A stretch of 64,000 bases of DNA from Botrytis cinerea B05.10 (GCF_000143535.2 NC_037315.1:1054001-1118000), one strand, 5' to 3'; positions 36,913 to 49,373 are shown, counted from the first letter of the stretch. Notes: generated from the sequence alone by a model not told the origin. Made by a program: numbers and translations.

Positions 36913-39567
36913 TCATCCTGTTATTAGTTGCATTGCACTTCAGGGTTGGTTCCGACTGCTTGGAACGATCATTTAAAAAGTTGGTGGGGTCAGGGGTATC
37001 ATGATTGAGGGGGCGCTGGGGAAGATAATTATTGGTGAGATGATGCGTAGTTTTATCATCATGTATATGGTCGCGCCATGGTAATTCGTTATACGTTAGG
37101 TTGCTGTCGTGTGTTGTTTGCCGCGTGCGAAGACTGCATATGCACGATACTGCTGCTTAGATTTAGCATTACACACTCAATATGCAGTTTTCACAAACAA
37201 GCGCTCCTAGATTTCGATGTCTAATATATTCGTCTGATCTGTGAAGAGCTTATGTGCGTGTGTGTAACTGAATCTTATCGTACGCGTGCAGGCCATCTGG
37301 GGGAGAGTGAGCCAATCATTGTTCTTACATGCATGCATATCAATATCCACATCAAGAAACATCTACACCCATAACATAGACAGTTCGTTATATCCTACAG
37401 TAACCTGCACATCGTTCTAAATTCAGATTACCGGGTATTAGATCCAATTTCAGTTCTTGAATTTATGCTTCTGGCGGCCTTTTTTTTTTCTCGATGAGTA
37501 GATCATTTTTGATCGTGGAAACTTAGTGTGATGTGTGATATACATGGAATCACTTATTGGTTTGTTGGAACTCGATACAGCCAGGACTTAGGGAGAACCA
37601 TGAAGCTTACTGTGATAAGTATTGTGCGTAAGCCTATGATTTCTCGTAGAGGTTATTCCTCGTAAATAATGTTTTGTTCATATGTTTCATGTGATGAGCA
37701 CTTCCTGATCTAATCTACTAGGATCGGATTTGTTTATATTCCTTTCTCCGAATCTTACTTTGAGTTCTGAAGTTCGGGGGGGGGTTTTTTTTCTGCGAGG
37801 CTATCACATGTTGAATGCCGAATGCAGCATGTCGGACCAGATCATACACATCATGTATGAAGAATTATTATCGCAATCACAATCCCGCCAACATCCATGG
37901 TCAATGTATCTACACGACGAACCCGAGCCATACCACGTTAAGGCCCGAGAACTTTACTCATCCAGCTGTCCATTCCTCTGCTCCCCTATATCGCCTACAC
38001 CGGCCCAATGATCGCCTATCCGGTCATAGTCCACGTAACTACTATTTCGCCACTAGGAATCGACAGTCGCATTCCCAGGGAAAAACTGCTCACAAATCGC
38101 AAACCGTCTATCTACGCCCCCAAGCCTCAAGATTGCCGTCCTGCACACGGCCTGGGTTAAGACAACGGTTCATGTGCTTTCAGCCTATCTTTCCTTTCTA
38201 GGCTTTGTCTGGAATGAAGATATATGGATTTGGATGTAAGATAAGCGTCAGATTTACAGGCTTCGGGTTGAGATTTGAAGAAATGGGATGGGCTTATTTG
38301 ATTTGTGTATATTCCCACCACTAAGCACACATTTCCCATGGAAGAAAACTCGCATGGCTTGGGGGACTTGGCTAATCATGTTATCGTGGAGTCATGATAT
38401 GTGCATTTTGGGTGGATGCACGGCGTGATTCGTAAATTGGTTTTGGATCGGGGTAAGCTTATGGTGGTATCAATATATATTCAGGTGGTAATATTCACGA
38501 AGATCCATGTCTCTTCACCGGTACATCTAGAGTTGGAGCCGCTACCCAATCGCTCGGGCCTGGTGATACCAGATTGGGAAATTTACACATGGCGAGCAAC
38601 ACATGATGTGAAAGGTGCTGAGGTGAAGAGTCGAGATGCATGAAGAGTGGTGTTTCAATATTCTGCATGGGGTAATGAGGTGAGGTTTTGGGTGAGGCTG
38701 GGGGGGGGGGGGGATTTCTGCAAACGAACGTTCTGGAGTTTTGGTGAAGTCTTGTCGTAAGGTTGAGAAAAAGCCAAGATGGCTAAACTTGTTGAAGACG
38801 CAGGAGGAAATGTTAGACTCGGGAGATGCACGAAGAGGTGTGCTCGGGAGATGCAAGTCGGGAGATGAATTGGGGTTTACCCCGCATTCTGTCACATTTT
38901 CATCACATGGCTGTCACATTTTTACTATGCAATAAATCTTGTATGCAGGACGAGAATGATCAACACCGGGGATTGACCATGTATGGTATTGGCCGCATGA
39001 GGAAAATCACGATTGTCTGGCACTGCATAGGGTCTCCATGTGGGTGCATGAGGGAGCATACCCAATGACCCAAGTGTCCAAATTGAAAACCCTACAATGG
39101 AAAGGCTGATATCCCGATGTCAGATCACAAGACGAAGGCCGAATGAGATACATGAAAGCTTAGATTTGTGATGAATCGAGGAGTCTGAGTTAGGCTCTCA
39201 GATGATTCGATTTGATATCCGATATCGAGGGGAGTACCTCGATGCGTTCATTACTTTTTCCAAGTCTAAAATTGTGAAAATCATTCATTTGATCCTTGGC
39301 TATTGTGCAAATGCATATCTAGATGCTAGCTAGCCGACTGTGAATTAGCAGTCTATGTGAAAACCAGCAAGTGTGAAATGATATGAACCATCCTGGGTTC
39401 ATACCCACGCTAAAAACAAAGTGTAAAAGTGCAATGCCACAGCAAGAATGAGCCCTTCAAAGTGAGACCCATGAGCACATCGTGAACATGCCCTCTGATC
39501 TTTCCATCCATAATACGCCCTGCAAAATCCCACAAAGATCCCCCCAACCCCAATGCTTCAAGCTCTT
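36913..39567. other. Intergenic, no gene seen
   Basis: AT-rich, with a run of 14 G near 38700 and a 128-codon frame at 37815-38201 that lacks any recognisable pattern. No splice-supported gene. Confidence 0.4.
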
Positions 39568-40328
39568 TCAAATAATCATAATGGCGCACAAGGCAATAGC
39601 GATCACAGCCAATGATGGAATACTCAAGCCTGTACCAGCGTTGCATGTTGGGTTTTGGTAAGGTGAAGAACCACAGTCGGATTGTCTGGCTTCTAGCAGC
39701 TCAGATTCCGCGCGATTGCTGAGTTCAACAAGGTTGATGGGGGAACCCTGACGCTTCTCAGGAAGCTGAATAAGATTTATGGCAGCATCTTGGGCGTTGC
39801 GAGAGCGGATGGGCCTATACTTGGTGGTTTCGCGATTACTCAATTCGACAAGGTTGATTGGGGAGTCTTGTCGCTTTTCAAGGAGCTTGGAGAGATTGGT
39901 AGGGTCATCACGCTTTGAAAGTTGAATGAGATGAATCGGAACATCTTGTCTCTTCTCGGGAAGTTGAACGAGGTTAATGGAGGAGCCTTGTCGCTTTTCA
40001 GCAACCTTGATCAAATCAAGAGCATCATCAAGTTGGATTAAGTCAATAGGGCCATTGCGCTTCTCACTAAACAATCGAACCGTCAGTAACTATCCGCCAA
40101 AGGAATATCTGAAGGCTGTGGACTTGAAGGGTTGACTTACGGAAGTTGAATAAGATCGATAGGGCCATCGCGCTTGTTGCTAAGCTCAACAAGATGAATT
40201 GGAGACTCTTGAGCAGCACGAGCGTACTCAACCGCTGCACCTATTGGCGTAGTAATCGGAGTTGGTGCAGCAAAGCTTAGAGTAGCGAAAGCGAGGAGGA
40301 AGAGCTTCATGATGCTTGAGATATGCAT
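39568..40328 (-). CDS. Secreted Kex2-processed repeat-peptide precursor with GPI-like tail
   Basis: Two exons (40141-40328 and 39568-40066) encode 228 aa. The signal peptide is MKLFLLAFATLSFAAP; an earlier in-frame ATG at 40328 is used here and the one at 40310 is the alternative. The body holds about nine variants of a motif with consensus (Q/N/D)(G/D)x(P/S)I(N/H/D)L(V/I)(E/Q)L. Examples are SPIHLVELSNKR, GPIDLIQLPEKR, SSINLVQLPEKR, VPIHLIQLSKR and SPINLVELSNR. Seven Lys-Arg sites lie between units, the recognition site of Kex2 in the late Golgi. Several released peptides would start with Gln. The C-terminus has two Cys and then a hydrophobic run to the very end (LSIPSLAVIAIALCAIMII), as in GPI-anchor signals. 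This matches the general class of fungal Kex2-processed repeat proteins. No UstYa-like or other modifying enzyme is nearby. Function unknown: peptide signal, effector or wall-surface role are all open. Confidence 0.85.
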
Positions 40329-41789
40329 TTTGATGGTAGGATCCTTGAAGACTTGATTATGCAATATAATTTCGAGATATTTGTAAAGCACGTGCTATTG
40401 TTGGATAGAAGTGGAAGAATTGTAGTTGATTTCTTGTTGTTTTGAGAAGCGAGGTAGAAGTAGAGAGTTTTAAGGAAGGATTTGATGAAGAATTTTATGG
40501 AGGGTGATAAAATCAAATACTTATGGTCTGAGAATTGGAAGGGTGAGCTGATATTGAAAGCAATTCCTTGGGACCTTTGTTTCCTATTCACTTTGGCGTA
40601 TCTTTGTAGCATGACAGTACTCATTCATTATCGTGGTTGGTCCTATTCTCACCTTCTTGGACAAAATAAAGCCTCGGGATCTACGTTGTTGGCCAGCTTC
40701 TATCCACGTTTCTCTCCAATTGGTCCAATGTCCTCAACTGTCGTCAGTGTAAGTAGAAAGAACCAAGATATAACTTTGTAGCAGGCCATTGGCCGATTCC
40801 ATATCATTGTCTCACCTGTTTGTATTCACATTAAGCTCATCTTCTGATGGGAACCCAAAGCTTCAACCGCCATTTATAATCAGATTCACAGAAGTACATC
40901 AAGACAACAACTAGCAATACATTCACTCGAATGCTCTCGAATGATTCACAAAGAGCGGGCGATGGATCGTGACTCCTTCCTAATGGTGAACATAATTTGG
41001 AGATTTTGCTCTGTGATTGTCACAGTAAGATCTTGTGGTGTTTTCGTATCATCTGGAAACGAACCAACAACAACTAAGAGCATTTTGAGTAGAAACTGTA
41101 AGTAGCAAACTGCTGGCAGATGATAGTAGGGTGTCTTCACTAGTGTGCCGTTGGCGCTCAGCCTGTTGTAAGTTTAGATCCCCCGTTATGGATGGTACGA
41201 GGGTAGAATTATGAGAGAAGCTTCTTCGGGGAAGCGGTTTAATCTGGTTGAGATGCATGGCAAGCATCAAGAGCGCAACTAAGACTCGTGAGAAGATACA
41301 AATGACAGAAACTAGCAGTAGTGGAAAGCTTGTGGCGACAACAAAGTTAAAAACTTGCAAAAGTCATATTGAATATAGGAAGATAAAGGAAGCACAATGA
41401 GAGCATAGGGTCGCTCGCCAAAGTATCGAATGAAATTCTTCATTTACAACCTAGGCATCTCAGGAAGATGCGGAAAATGGTGAAACTGTCGGCCTCTGCT
41501 ACACACGCCAGATATCAATGTATTCGACCAAGCTGAAGACATGTAGGAAATTGGTTAAGTCAGACCCGGTCACTAGGCTGACAATACTTCGTCCTCGCAC
41601 GAGTCTTGCGTGGCAATTTCGTTGGACCAATAAACCAGTATTATCATTCTATTTCATTTCCCACTTTCATACAATACAATTTCCATCGATCAAATGGTCT
41701 CAGAATGAAATGAACACCATACGCCGCCGAATCGACTCCAAAATTCTAAGCCTAACTCGTATATACCAGTGCTAATCGCCAATCGTTTA
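40329..41789. other. Intergenic upstream of the repeat-peptide gene
   Basis: This holds the promoter of the minus-strand repeat-peptide gene and the 3' flank of the V-ATPase gene. No other gene is supported; the hydrophobic frame at 41049-41360 has no usable ATG. Confidence 0.4.
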
Positions 41790-42223
41790 CTAAGAAAGAG
41801 AAATAGCACCTCTTCGATTGTCGCGGAAATGTAGGTAAGCTTGGAAACCGCAACCGACGATGAAAACCTATTGATTGACACACACAGACATTAGCTACGG
41901 AGCTGCGGATGGATGAAAAAAGTTTACGATTGTCTGAACAGGAACCATTGAGAGCTTCGATAAAACATACCGCATAAACAACGACAGCAGAGAAAACGGT
42001 AGCAGCGACCGCGGCCCCGTCGTCAGGGTCCTCCTTTCCACCCAAGAGTGCGTGGTTATTGCTCTTGAAGAGAGCGCCGATGATAGAGAGGATGATGACG
42101 GCAAATACTGAGATGACGATGCTATAGCACCAGTTAGGAATTGATGGAAAACAAAAGCTAGGCAGGAATCAATAAGGGCACGAACCAAGACCAAGCTTGC
42201 ATGACTCCTACGACGGGCTTCAT
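41790..42223 (-). CDS. V-ATPase Vo subunit f (yeast Ypr170w-b homologue)
   Basis: Three short exons (42186-42223, 41971-42121, 41790-41867) encode 88 aa. The protein starts MKPVVGVMQAWSCIVISV. It then has two membrane segments separated by the loop LFKSNNHALLGGKEDPDDG, and ends VFIVGCGFQAYLHFRDNRR. From memory this aligns along its whole length with the 85-aa yeast protein encoded by YPR170W-B, including KAW-x-C, the N-H-x-x-x-G loop, DPEDGPAVA and the CGFQ-x-YL end. That protein is subunit f of the membrane Vo sector of the vacuolar proton pump (the RNAseK counterpart). The junctions are GT-AG (donors GTTCGT and GTATGT), in phases 2 and 0. The start ATG is fixed by the match; a longer upstream frame is not needed. 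Confidence 0.88.
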
Positions 42224-45020
42224 CTTGTTGGTGGAGTCTTTTCTACGAGCGAATAGATGCGAATAGAGAGAAATGAACTCTTTGAGGTTCGTGATAAGGG
42301 TGTGAGAGTCTGAAGTTGGTAGTTGGTGGTTAGTTGATGGACCTGAATTGAGAATGTCGTCGAAAGTCGGCAAGTCGGAGCTTAGAGGTGAGTCTTGGCA
42401 TTCACTTCCTCGCGAAGCTTCAGACTTTACACTTCAGGATTCTTTTCCCGCCAGACTAAAACTAAACAACTACCTACCCGTATATAAAAACTCATGATGT
42501 AATAACATCTCTTGTTTTCTCCCTTCTGATTCTTTATAGTCTAGATTATCGACGATGAGTTTTTATGATGGTCATTTGTCATCCATCACGAGACTATCCA
42601 AACACGGTCCCAGATTCTGGTTGCAGAGCCAAATTTCGAGCCTTTCGAATGGTCCTTCCCTCGTAATATGTTGTGTTAGAAAATTCAACGTTTGTCTCAT
42701 CAAGCATGATGATCCAGTCACTCTATATCCTATCTCTGTTGCTTGGTCCTTTCGACCTTCACTGCAATTGGCACAAAGGCATCATTTCACTACTCGAGTA
42801 TCAGATGGCCAAAGATACTGACTTATTTCACACAGGAATGCTACGGGCATGCAAATTTACCAGTTGATCCTGATTGGCCTTGAAATCTTTGGGAAGCTAT
42901 GTCACTATGGAAATTCAGGTCGGGCTGTGAGGATAACGCTATCTAGACAGCAGTAAATCACGCAACCGCTTGAACTCAGTCACACAGTCATCATCTATAC
43001 ATCAGATGTCTAGTTCATAGATCGCTGTTCTATGTTAATTTATTCGAAACTGCTGAGACGACGTCCCATCGCATCGTGTTGTGAAAAGAAGATACCAATA
43101 TGTCGTACCGCCAACAACGATTCAGTCGGCCCCTTTCTCATTTCCAGTGAAGCGGTCGATGCTGTGAACGTCACCAATTCTTGTTTTCACATTTAGCTAA
43201 TATCACCTATTGCCTGCCTGTGCATAAATGGTCTGATTTGTTTGGATAAACAACATCTGCAGATCTTAGCCAAGCTTCTGTCAAAAAGCTCGAATTGACG
43301 GACACTGACTTTTCAAAAGCTTGACTCACAAGCCATTGCTGGAACGAACGGATGCCAAGAGTTCCGCAGTATCGCTCGTATCTTGCAATTCGCTCAGATG
43401 GAGGGTTTGTTTATGAAACGCCGCCTCTGTGCTGTTGTATCGAAAAGCTAGTGGTGGGTGGGCTCGACAGTATCATAGCCGATATCTTTAGATCTTTACA
43501 TAGGCCAAATTTTGGTAAGTCCTGATTGCTTGATGAAGATATGCGATAAAGTCCAGCACCCATTCGTTGTCGGTGTTGGCGGCAGCGGCAACGGCATGCG
43601 TTTGTTTACTATCAATATACTTACTACTGCGCCTCTTTCATCTCGCATATCTACTGAAGGTGGTATTAACACGGGCCACAGACAGCCAACGAATATCATA
43701 ACTGTAAAATTTGTGAAACGAAACATTGAGATGGATGTAATACAACGCTTAGGGAAATTGAAGAGTAGCGCGCGGTACTTTCAAACACAAGGTATTCCAA
43801 TTTACTTTCATATCATTAGGATCAACCATCATTCTCTTCTGGCTTAGAAACCAGCATCCACCAATCCTGCCAACCATCAAAGCGTTCCCTTAATCCTCGT
43901 GTTCCCGAAAAAGAGTCCCGAATGATTGGCGCAAGGTTTTAAACGCTCGGATTTCAGGGGTTTCATCAACCAAACGAAAAGCTTAACCAATTAACCTTAG
44001 CGAGTTAGCTTTACCCCAAATCTCGACAAATTGTATCCCATGTCTCAAATCTTCTTTCAACCGTAGATGAACCACAGGACAACATACCAGAATGCTATTG
44101 GACACCAGCAGCAAGAAATCCAAAAGTCTTCTTCTAATTTAGCGTCAACAATGGCATAGAGTGAACATGATTGCCTACAGCAACTTGACGATACGTATCG
44201 CTGACGTATTGATACTGCCTAGTATTCAAGCTCCCTTCTATCACTCATGATCGGTCTGTTTGATATGATGCTTAACTTCTAAAGTATCAAGGCTAGGGGG
44301 TCGTAGCAACTAGATGATGAAACAAGCAGAATCTGCGAAAAATCCGAAGTAATTCCCGTACTATCCACCTCCATTGAATTGAAACAGCCTTGCTATATTG
44401 ATTCTGATGTACCGGCCCCGATCGTCTTTGCTCGTCAAGAGAGAAGTAGTGAGAACGGCCGTGGTTTTCGGGCCACAATCAAAGTGTTTGAATTGCGTAC
44501 AACTTCAGCCCACTATTTCCAACGCTTGTACCTGCAGATATGCCAACCATTTGCTGGATAAAGAAAGGCGCAGCAAGTTTCCTGCAAAGGATATGCACCT
44601 TCAAAAGCTTTGTGGAACGGTAGGGTAATGTTTGGCAAGGCTACCTAATCCACTATCCAGATTTGATCTTTGTAGAGTGAATCCTTGGGATGGCACGATC
44701 GATCCACAATCTGTGGTTCATAAACCTTTGTTCTCTCCCCTCTTGAAAAAACTTAATTACTTATCTACTACCTTCGTTCTTCAGAATTATAATCCTTCAA
44801 ATAATTTCTTCAATACTCTCTTGAGTGGTGGAACACTTTCGCTTTGAACGCCATTCACATCTAACCTCAATTCCCTCTTAATGTGAGTCTTTATATACGC
44901 GCGAAAGCTTCCCTGACTTTAAATACTGACCTCTCTTCTCCAGTTCAACACTTTCCGTCACGAAAGTTTCCTGGTCGTTTAAAAGTTTCACATATACCTA
45001 AGTCTCTACTCGTCATCAAG
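42224..45020. other. Intergenic, no gene seen
   Basis: The stretch contains the promoters of the V-ATPase gene (minus) and the SOD-like gene (plus). Small frames on both strands carry no recognisable domain. A Cys-rich frame near 44440-44560 is discussed among the rejected items. Confidence 0.4.
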
Positions 45021-45846
45021 ATGCATTCAAAAATGATCTCATCAGTTCTTGTAACTGCACTCCTCGGTCTTGCGCAAGCGCAAACAACAACCTTTCCAGT
45101 AACCGGTACCTTGGGCAATGCGACCATCCCCGAAAATAATCCAGTCGGTCCAATCTATGTCGCCACTCTTCCAGACATGGAGTTCTTCAACCCCGATGAC
45201 CCACGCGGTAACATCAAAGGATCTGTCTCCGCAACTGCCAACCCTGATGGCATCGGTGTTCAATTCCAAGTTCAATTCTCCAACCTCCCCACCAGCGGTG
45301 GACCATTCGGTAAGTACTTCATTCGATGATTAGCAATCTTTTCGATTTCCCTTACTAATACCCACTCCAGTTTATCACCTCCACGCACATCCCGTTCCCT
45401 CAGATGGAAACTGCACCGGTACCCTCGGCCATCTCGATCCTTTCCTCCGTGGCGAAACCCCCGCTTGCAACTCTTCCCTTCCTCAGACCTGTCAAGTGGG
45501 TGATCTCTCTGGCAAACACGGAAAAGTCACTTCAGATCCCTTTCAAGCTTCTTACGTCGACGAGTTTGCTTCAACACTCGAAGGCTTGGGTAGTTTCTTC
45601 GGCAATCGCTCATTGACGGTTCATTTCGGAAACACTACCAGAATCACCTGCGCGAACTTCACCTTGTTGGACGGTGTTGTTGGAGGTGATTCTGAAGGAA
45701 GTGCAAACAGCACGAGAGATGGAGCAAATGGAACTGCTACAAGTACTGGTGGTGGACCTGCACAGTTCACTGGCGCGGCTGGCAAGATCAGTGTCCAGAG
45801 CAGCTTGATAGCTATCATGGGTGCTGTTTTGGTGTTCGCACTTTGA
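45021..45846 (+). CDS. GPI-anchored extracellular SOD-like protein (Cu-type)
   Basis: Two exons (45021-45309, 45371-45846) encode 254 aa. A signal peptide (ISSVLVTALLGLAQA) leads into a Cu/Zn-SOD beta-barrel fold. The copper-site histidines are visible in VYHLHAHPVP and in LTVHFGNTTRITCANF, and the disulfide cysteines are around DGNCTGTLGHLDP and CANF. After the barrel comes a Gly/Ser/Asn/Thr-rich linker with N-glycosylation sites, then a C-terminal hydrophobic run (LIAIMGAVLVFAL) typical of a GPI signal. This domain order matches fungal surface SODs of the Candida Sod5 type, which use copper alone and lack the zinc site and electrostatic loop. They convert extracellular superoxide to peroxide at the cell wall. 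The full zinc-site spacing was not measured, so Cu-only status is likely rather than proved. Confidence 0.88.
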
Positions 45847-47545
45847 GCAGGTGATATGATATCTACATTGATATTTCAAAACAAAATTGATGATGATAAT
45901 GTGGAGGGAAAGAGAAACGAGGAGTTTTTGGCGTTCAAGATATCCATCATACCCGGCACAATGCCTACTTAATGACTGCAATAATGGAAGAAATGGTTAT
46001 TTCACAGAGGTAATTGCGAATTAGAGTGGTTAGATAATAGATAGCTAGCTGCCTGCTGATAGGTAGTGATGTGTGCATAATTCATAAACGTATTGGCTTT
46101 GAACTGTCTGGCATGTCGCTTCTGATAATGCAAATAATTTGTGTGAGGAGAGTTGGAGTTATGATTAATTGTTGTATGTCTGAGTTGATAGTATCCGCAA
46201 TCTGATTCTAGTCTACAAACCTCTATTGTCGTCGGTTGTGCCTTTCGATTCTTCAAGATCTTTCAAATGCTCTTTGTTTGTATAGCACAACCATCATCCA
46301 TCACCAGTTAGCTCCCCATCTCAAACCCCAAGTCTATCCATCTCTCCATACACTCCAAAATCCCACCTACTCCCACCCATCCACGCCATGCGCCAAGTAT
46401 TTCCTCCCCCCCCCCCTCTCTCTCTACTTCTCGAAGCAAACATTCCATTCTATGCATTGGATCCAAACATCCGAAGTCAACACAATTCTTGGCCATCTTG
46501 GCAATCTCTAACTTATCACGTTTCTTTTCGATGTATATCCCTGTCATTCACTGAACTCTACGATTTGGCGAGGAAGAGTCGGATAGATAGTTTGTTTCGA
46601 ATCATGGCATCTGTGCTCAATGCCAACATGTTTTTGTTCTATTTTTTTTTGTTTTTGTTTCGTTATTTTTATCTCTGCAGAGAAAAAATGGAAAGTGTGG
46701 GTAATGGGGTGAGTGATGGATAAAATAATTCGATAGATCTTAAGAGGGAGTTTGGCTGGGGAAAGAGAGGATTTAGTACAAGCATATGGGAGGAAAAAAT
46801 CAATTTCTTCATTACATTGAACATTTCTGATGAATCCAGAAATGAAATCTGTGTTCATCTTCGAATAGTGCAGAAATATGGGATTATGTTGACTGTGATA
46901 TTGAGAATACATGGATAAATAAGATTTGCCCTGTTGGAATGTCTTCCAAACTTTGAATATGTTTACTTTGACTGTTAGAGTACGAAGGACAAGAGTGGTG
47001 CTCTGTTTCTGTTTTAATGGGAGAAAGATGATATGATTTATGATTTTTGGGAGAAGGTCTGGCCGTGCTTTAGTTATGTGTTCTTTAAAGATAGACGATT
47101 AGTATATTGTGGTATCGAGATATATGGCATAATTGTCTGTTAGTATAACGCCCTACCTTCTTGATCTAATACGTATCGCGGCAGTATGTTCAAGAAAACG
47201 AGGGAATCTTTTCCATAAACAATATATGAATAAGATGAATGTGGATTTCGCAGAAAGACAAGAGATACATTAGATACTACGACAGCTTTAGCACAAGAAG
47301 ACGTCTGTGAGAGGCATATTCGATAATTGGATTGGCACTATTGTACAAAGTAATTGCATCTAACATAGGAAATCAAATCAAATTATCAAAACGCTCCCCA
47401 ACTCCCTCCATTTCCCCCACCTCTGCCTTTCTCCTAAACTCCGACCAGCGCCGAAGATTAAATATTAATTGGGTATGTATTTATATATGTTAAACGGATA
47501 TATCCATATCAAATCCAAAATGTGAAGAAAAGTTAGAAAATACAA
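45847..47545. other. Intergenic, convergent 3' ends
   Basis: 3' flanks of the SOD-like gene and of the sugar transporter. Contains a poly-C/CT tract near 46405-46425 and a T-rich run near 46640. No gene is supported. Confidence 0.45.
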
Positions 47546-49373
47546 TTAGCGGCCACCAGTATTCGCTTTCTCGACCAGGTGAACCGCTTCCTCTTGCTTA
47601 CTCTGAGTTCTCTGAGCCAAGACCCCTTGTCCATTCTCAACATCCGCTCCGCTTGACTGAGCGCTCATGACACCATTGCCATTCTTTGTCCACTTCGCAC
47701 TATGTCTTGGGTCTCTTGCGCGAGGATCCGCACACATACGATCAATTGATTCCAAAGACTGACCCTTGGTTTCATAAATAAAGACATAAGCAAACAAAGC
47801 AGAAATTGCACCGGTAGCCCCGAAAATGAAAAAGACCTTGGCCTTCAAATTGGCATTTTCTTCGCCCACCAAATATGGCGTGACGAATGCGATGATGAAG
47901 TTCCAAAACCAGTTCGATGCGGTACTGAGAGCAACTCCACGACCACGAAGAGCTAATGGAAACATCTCCCCAGATACGGCCCAGGCGGTAGGACCCCAGG
48001 TACTAGCGAAGAAGAAGATGTGGACCAAGACGAAGACGAAGAGGACCCATTGAGCTGCTTTGTTCTCGCTGAGCACGGTACCAACAATGGCGATAATGAA
48101 TTCGCAGATGGACATGAAGATGCCACCGTAGATGAGGAGCGGGCGTCTGCCAAATCTTTCAATGGTCCAGAATGAGAGAGGGGTTGAGCAAACGTTTACT
48201 GTGCTGTGTTAATTTGTGTATTGAGGATTGATGGTGATTGAACTTCACTTACCAACGTTTGTAATTGTGGCCAAGAGGAAGACACTAGTCAGTCCAACCT
48301 GTGCAAAATAAGTTGTACCATAGTAGAAAATGAAATTAACACCGGCTATTATAACAATTATTAGCAAAATTTCAAGATCATGTTCAAGAGAGAGAAGGCT
48401 TACTTAATTGTTGCATCATTTGCACCATTGTACCGATGAAAGTTCTATAAAGATTGCTTCCGCGATGGAGACCTCCGGCAAAAAGGTCTTTCCAGGCACC
48501 ATTGCCATTTGCACGCTCTATCCTAGTATCCTCAATCATAGCCGCATATTCTCTTTCAAGATATGCATTACCATCAGCGCGTCCACGCAGTCTCTTTAGA
48601 GCTGCTTTGGCCTGCCCTTCTCTTCCCTTGGAGAGATACCATCTTGGAGATTCAGGGAGAATAAGGATCAAGCCGACAAAAAGGAAAGCTGCAAAGACAA
48701 ATTGCAGTCCGATAGGAATTTGGAATGAGGCGTTACTTCTGATATCTTTGGTACTTTGATTTACTCCCGAAGCAATAAGAAGACCGATTGTAATACCAAA
48801 TTGATAGACGCTGATACAGGCACCTCGAATCTTCTGGGGGCAAATCTCGGTTTGGAAAGCAATGATATTGGCAGACACAAAACCGATGCCAAAACCAGCG
48901 ATAGCACGGCCAGCGGCCAGCATACCAATAACCGGATAAGCGACTTGAAGGATGACACCGACACAGTAAATAGCACAACCGATGAGGATAGTGTTACGAC
49001 GACCCCATTTATCAGATGAGTAGCCAGAGACAAGGGCACCGAGAAATGTGCCTACGGAAAGTAAGGAAACTATGACAGATTTGCCCCAAGTAGGATACAT
49101 ATAGCCCATGAAGCCCAAAGGATCAGTTGAGGGCTCACCATAAGCCAACTTGAAGTAGTCCACTGTTATTGAGAGGCGGTTAACATGTATACACGGATGT
49201 ATAGAAATCAGAAACAACTTACTTCCAAGGCAGCCGTTGATGTAGCCAGCATCGTAGCCAAAGAGGAAACCACCAGTAGCAGGGAAAGAACATCTGAATA
49301 TTTCCATATAAGAAATAGGAGGGTTGTCGTGTGGATGGACACCTCTGTCCTCGTTCGATTTATTTGTTGCCAT
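47546..49373 (-). CDS. MFS sugar (hexose) transporter
   Basis: Four exons (49223-49373, 48404-49162, 48253-48345, 47546-48198) encode 551 aa with twelve expected membrane segments. Sugar-porter signatures are all present: GFLFGYDAGYINGCLG in helix 1, SDKWGRR after helix 2, AGRAIAGFGIGF, PESPRWYLSKGR at the end of the first half, QQLTGVNFIFYYGTTYF in helix 7 (the QQ-x-GxN sugar-binding motif), ERFGRRPLLIYGG, and YETKGQSLESID (the PETKG-like motif). The protein sits in the plasma membrane and takes up monosaccharides by proton symport or facilitated diffusion. The C-terminal 60 residues are hydrophilic and probably cytosolic. A palindromic TATA-like CTATATAG lies about 75 bp upstream of the start (49449-49456). 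The exact sugar cannot be read from the sequence. Confidence 0.93.

Noticed and set aside
37815..38201. 128-codon plus-strand frame
   Set aside because: Highly basic, His/Arg/Ser-rich without motif; alternative frames over the same bases look equally random.
39568..40328. Dikaritin/ustiloxin-type RiPP cluster around the repeat precursor
   Set aside because: No UstYa-like (DUF3328), tyrosinase or other modifying enzyme is seen in the flanking 10 kb, and the cores lack the usual Tyr.
41049..41360. Frame with hydrophobic start suggesting a secreted protein
   Set aside because: It starts at a TTG; the nearby ATG is in a frame that stops after six codons.
44398..44628. Cys-containing frame (KCLNCVQLQ then CTCRYAN) resembling a decayed Zn2Cys6 cluster
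   Set aside because: The Cys spacing does not fit the C6 motif and the basic residues of the DNA-binding loop are missing.
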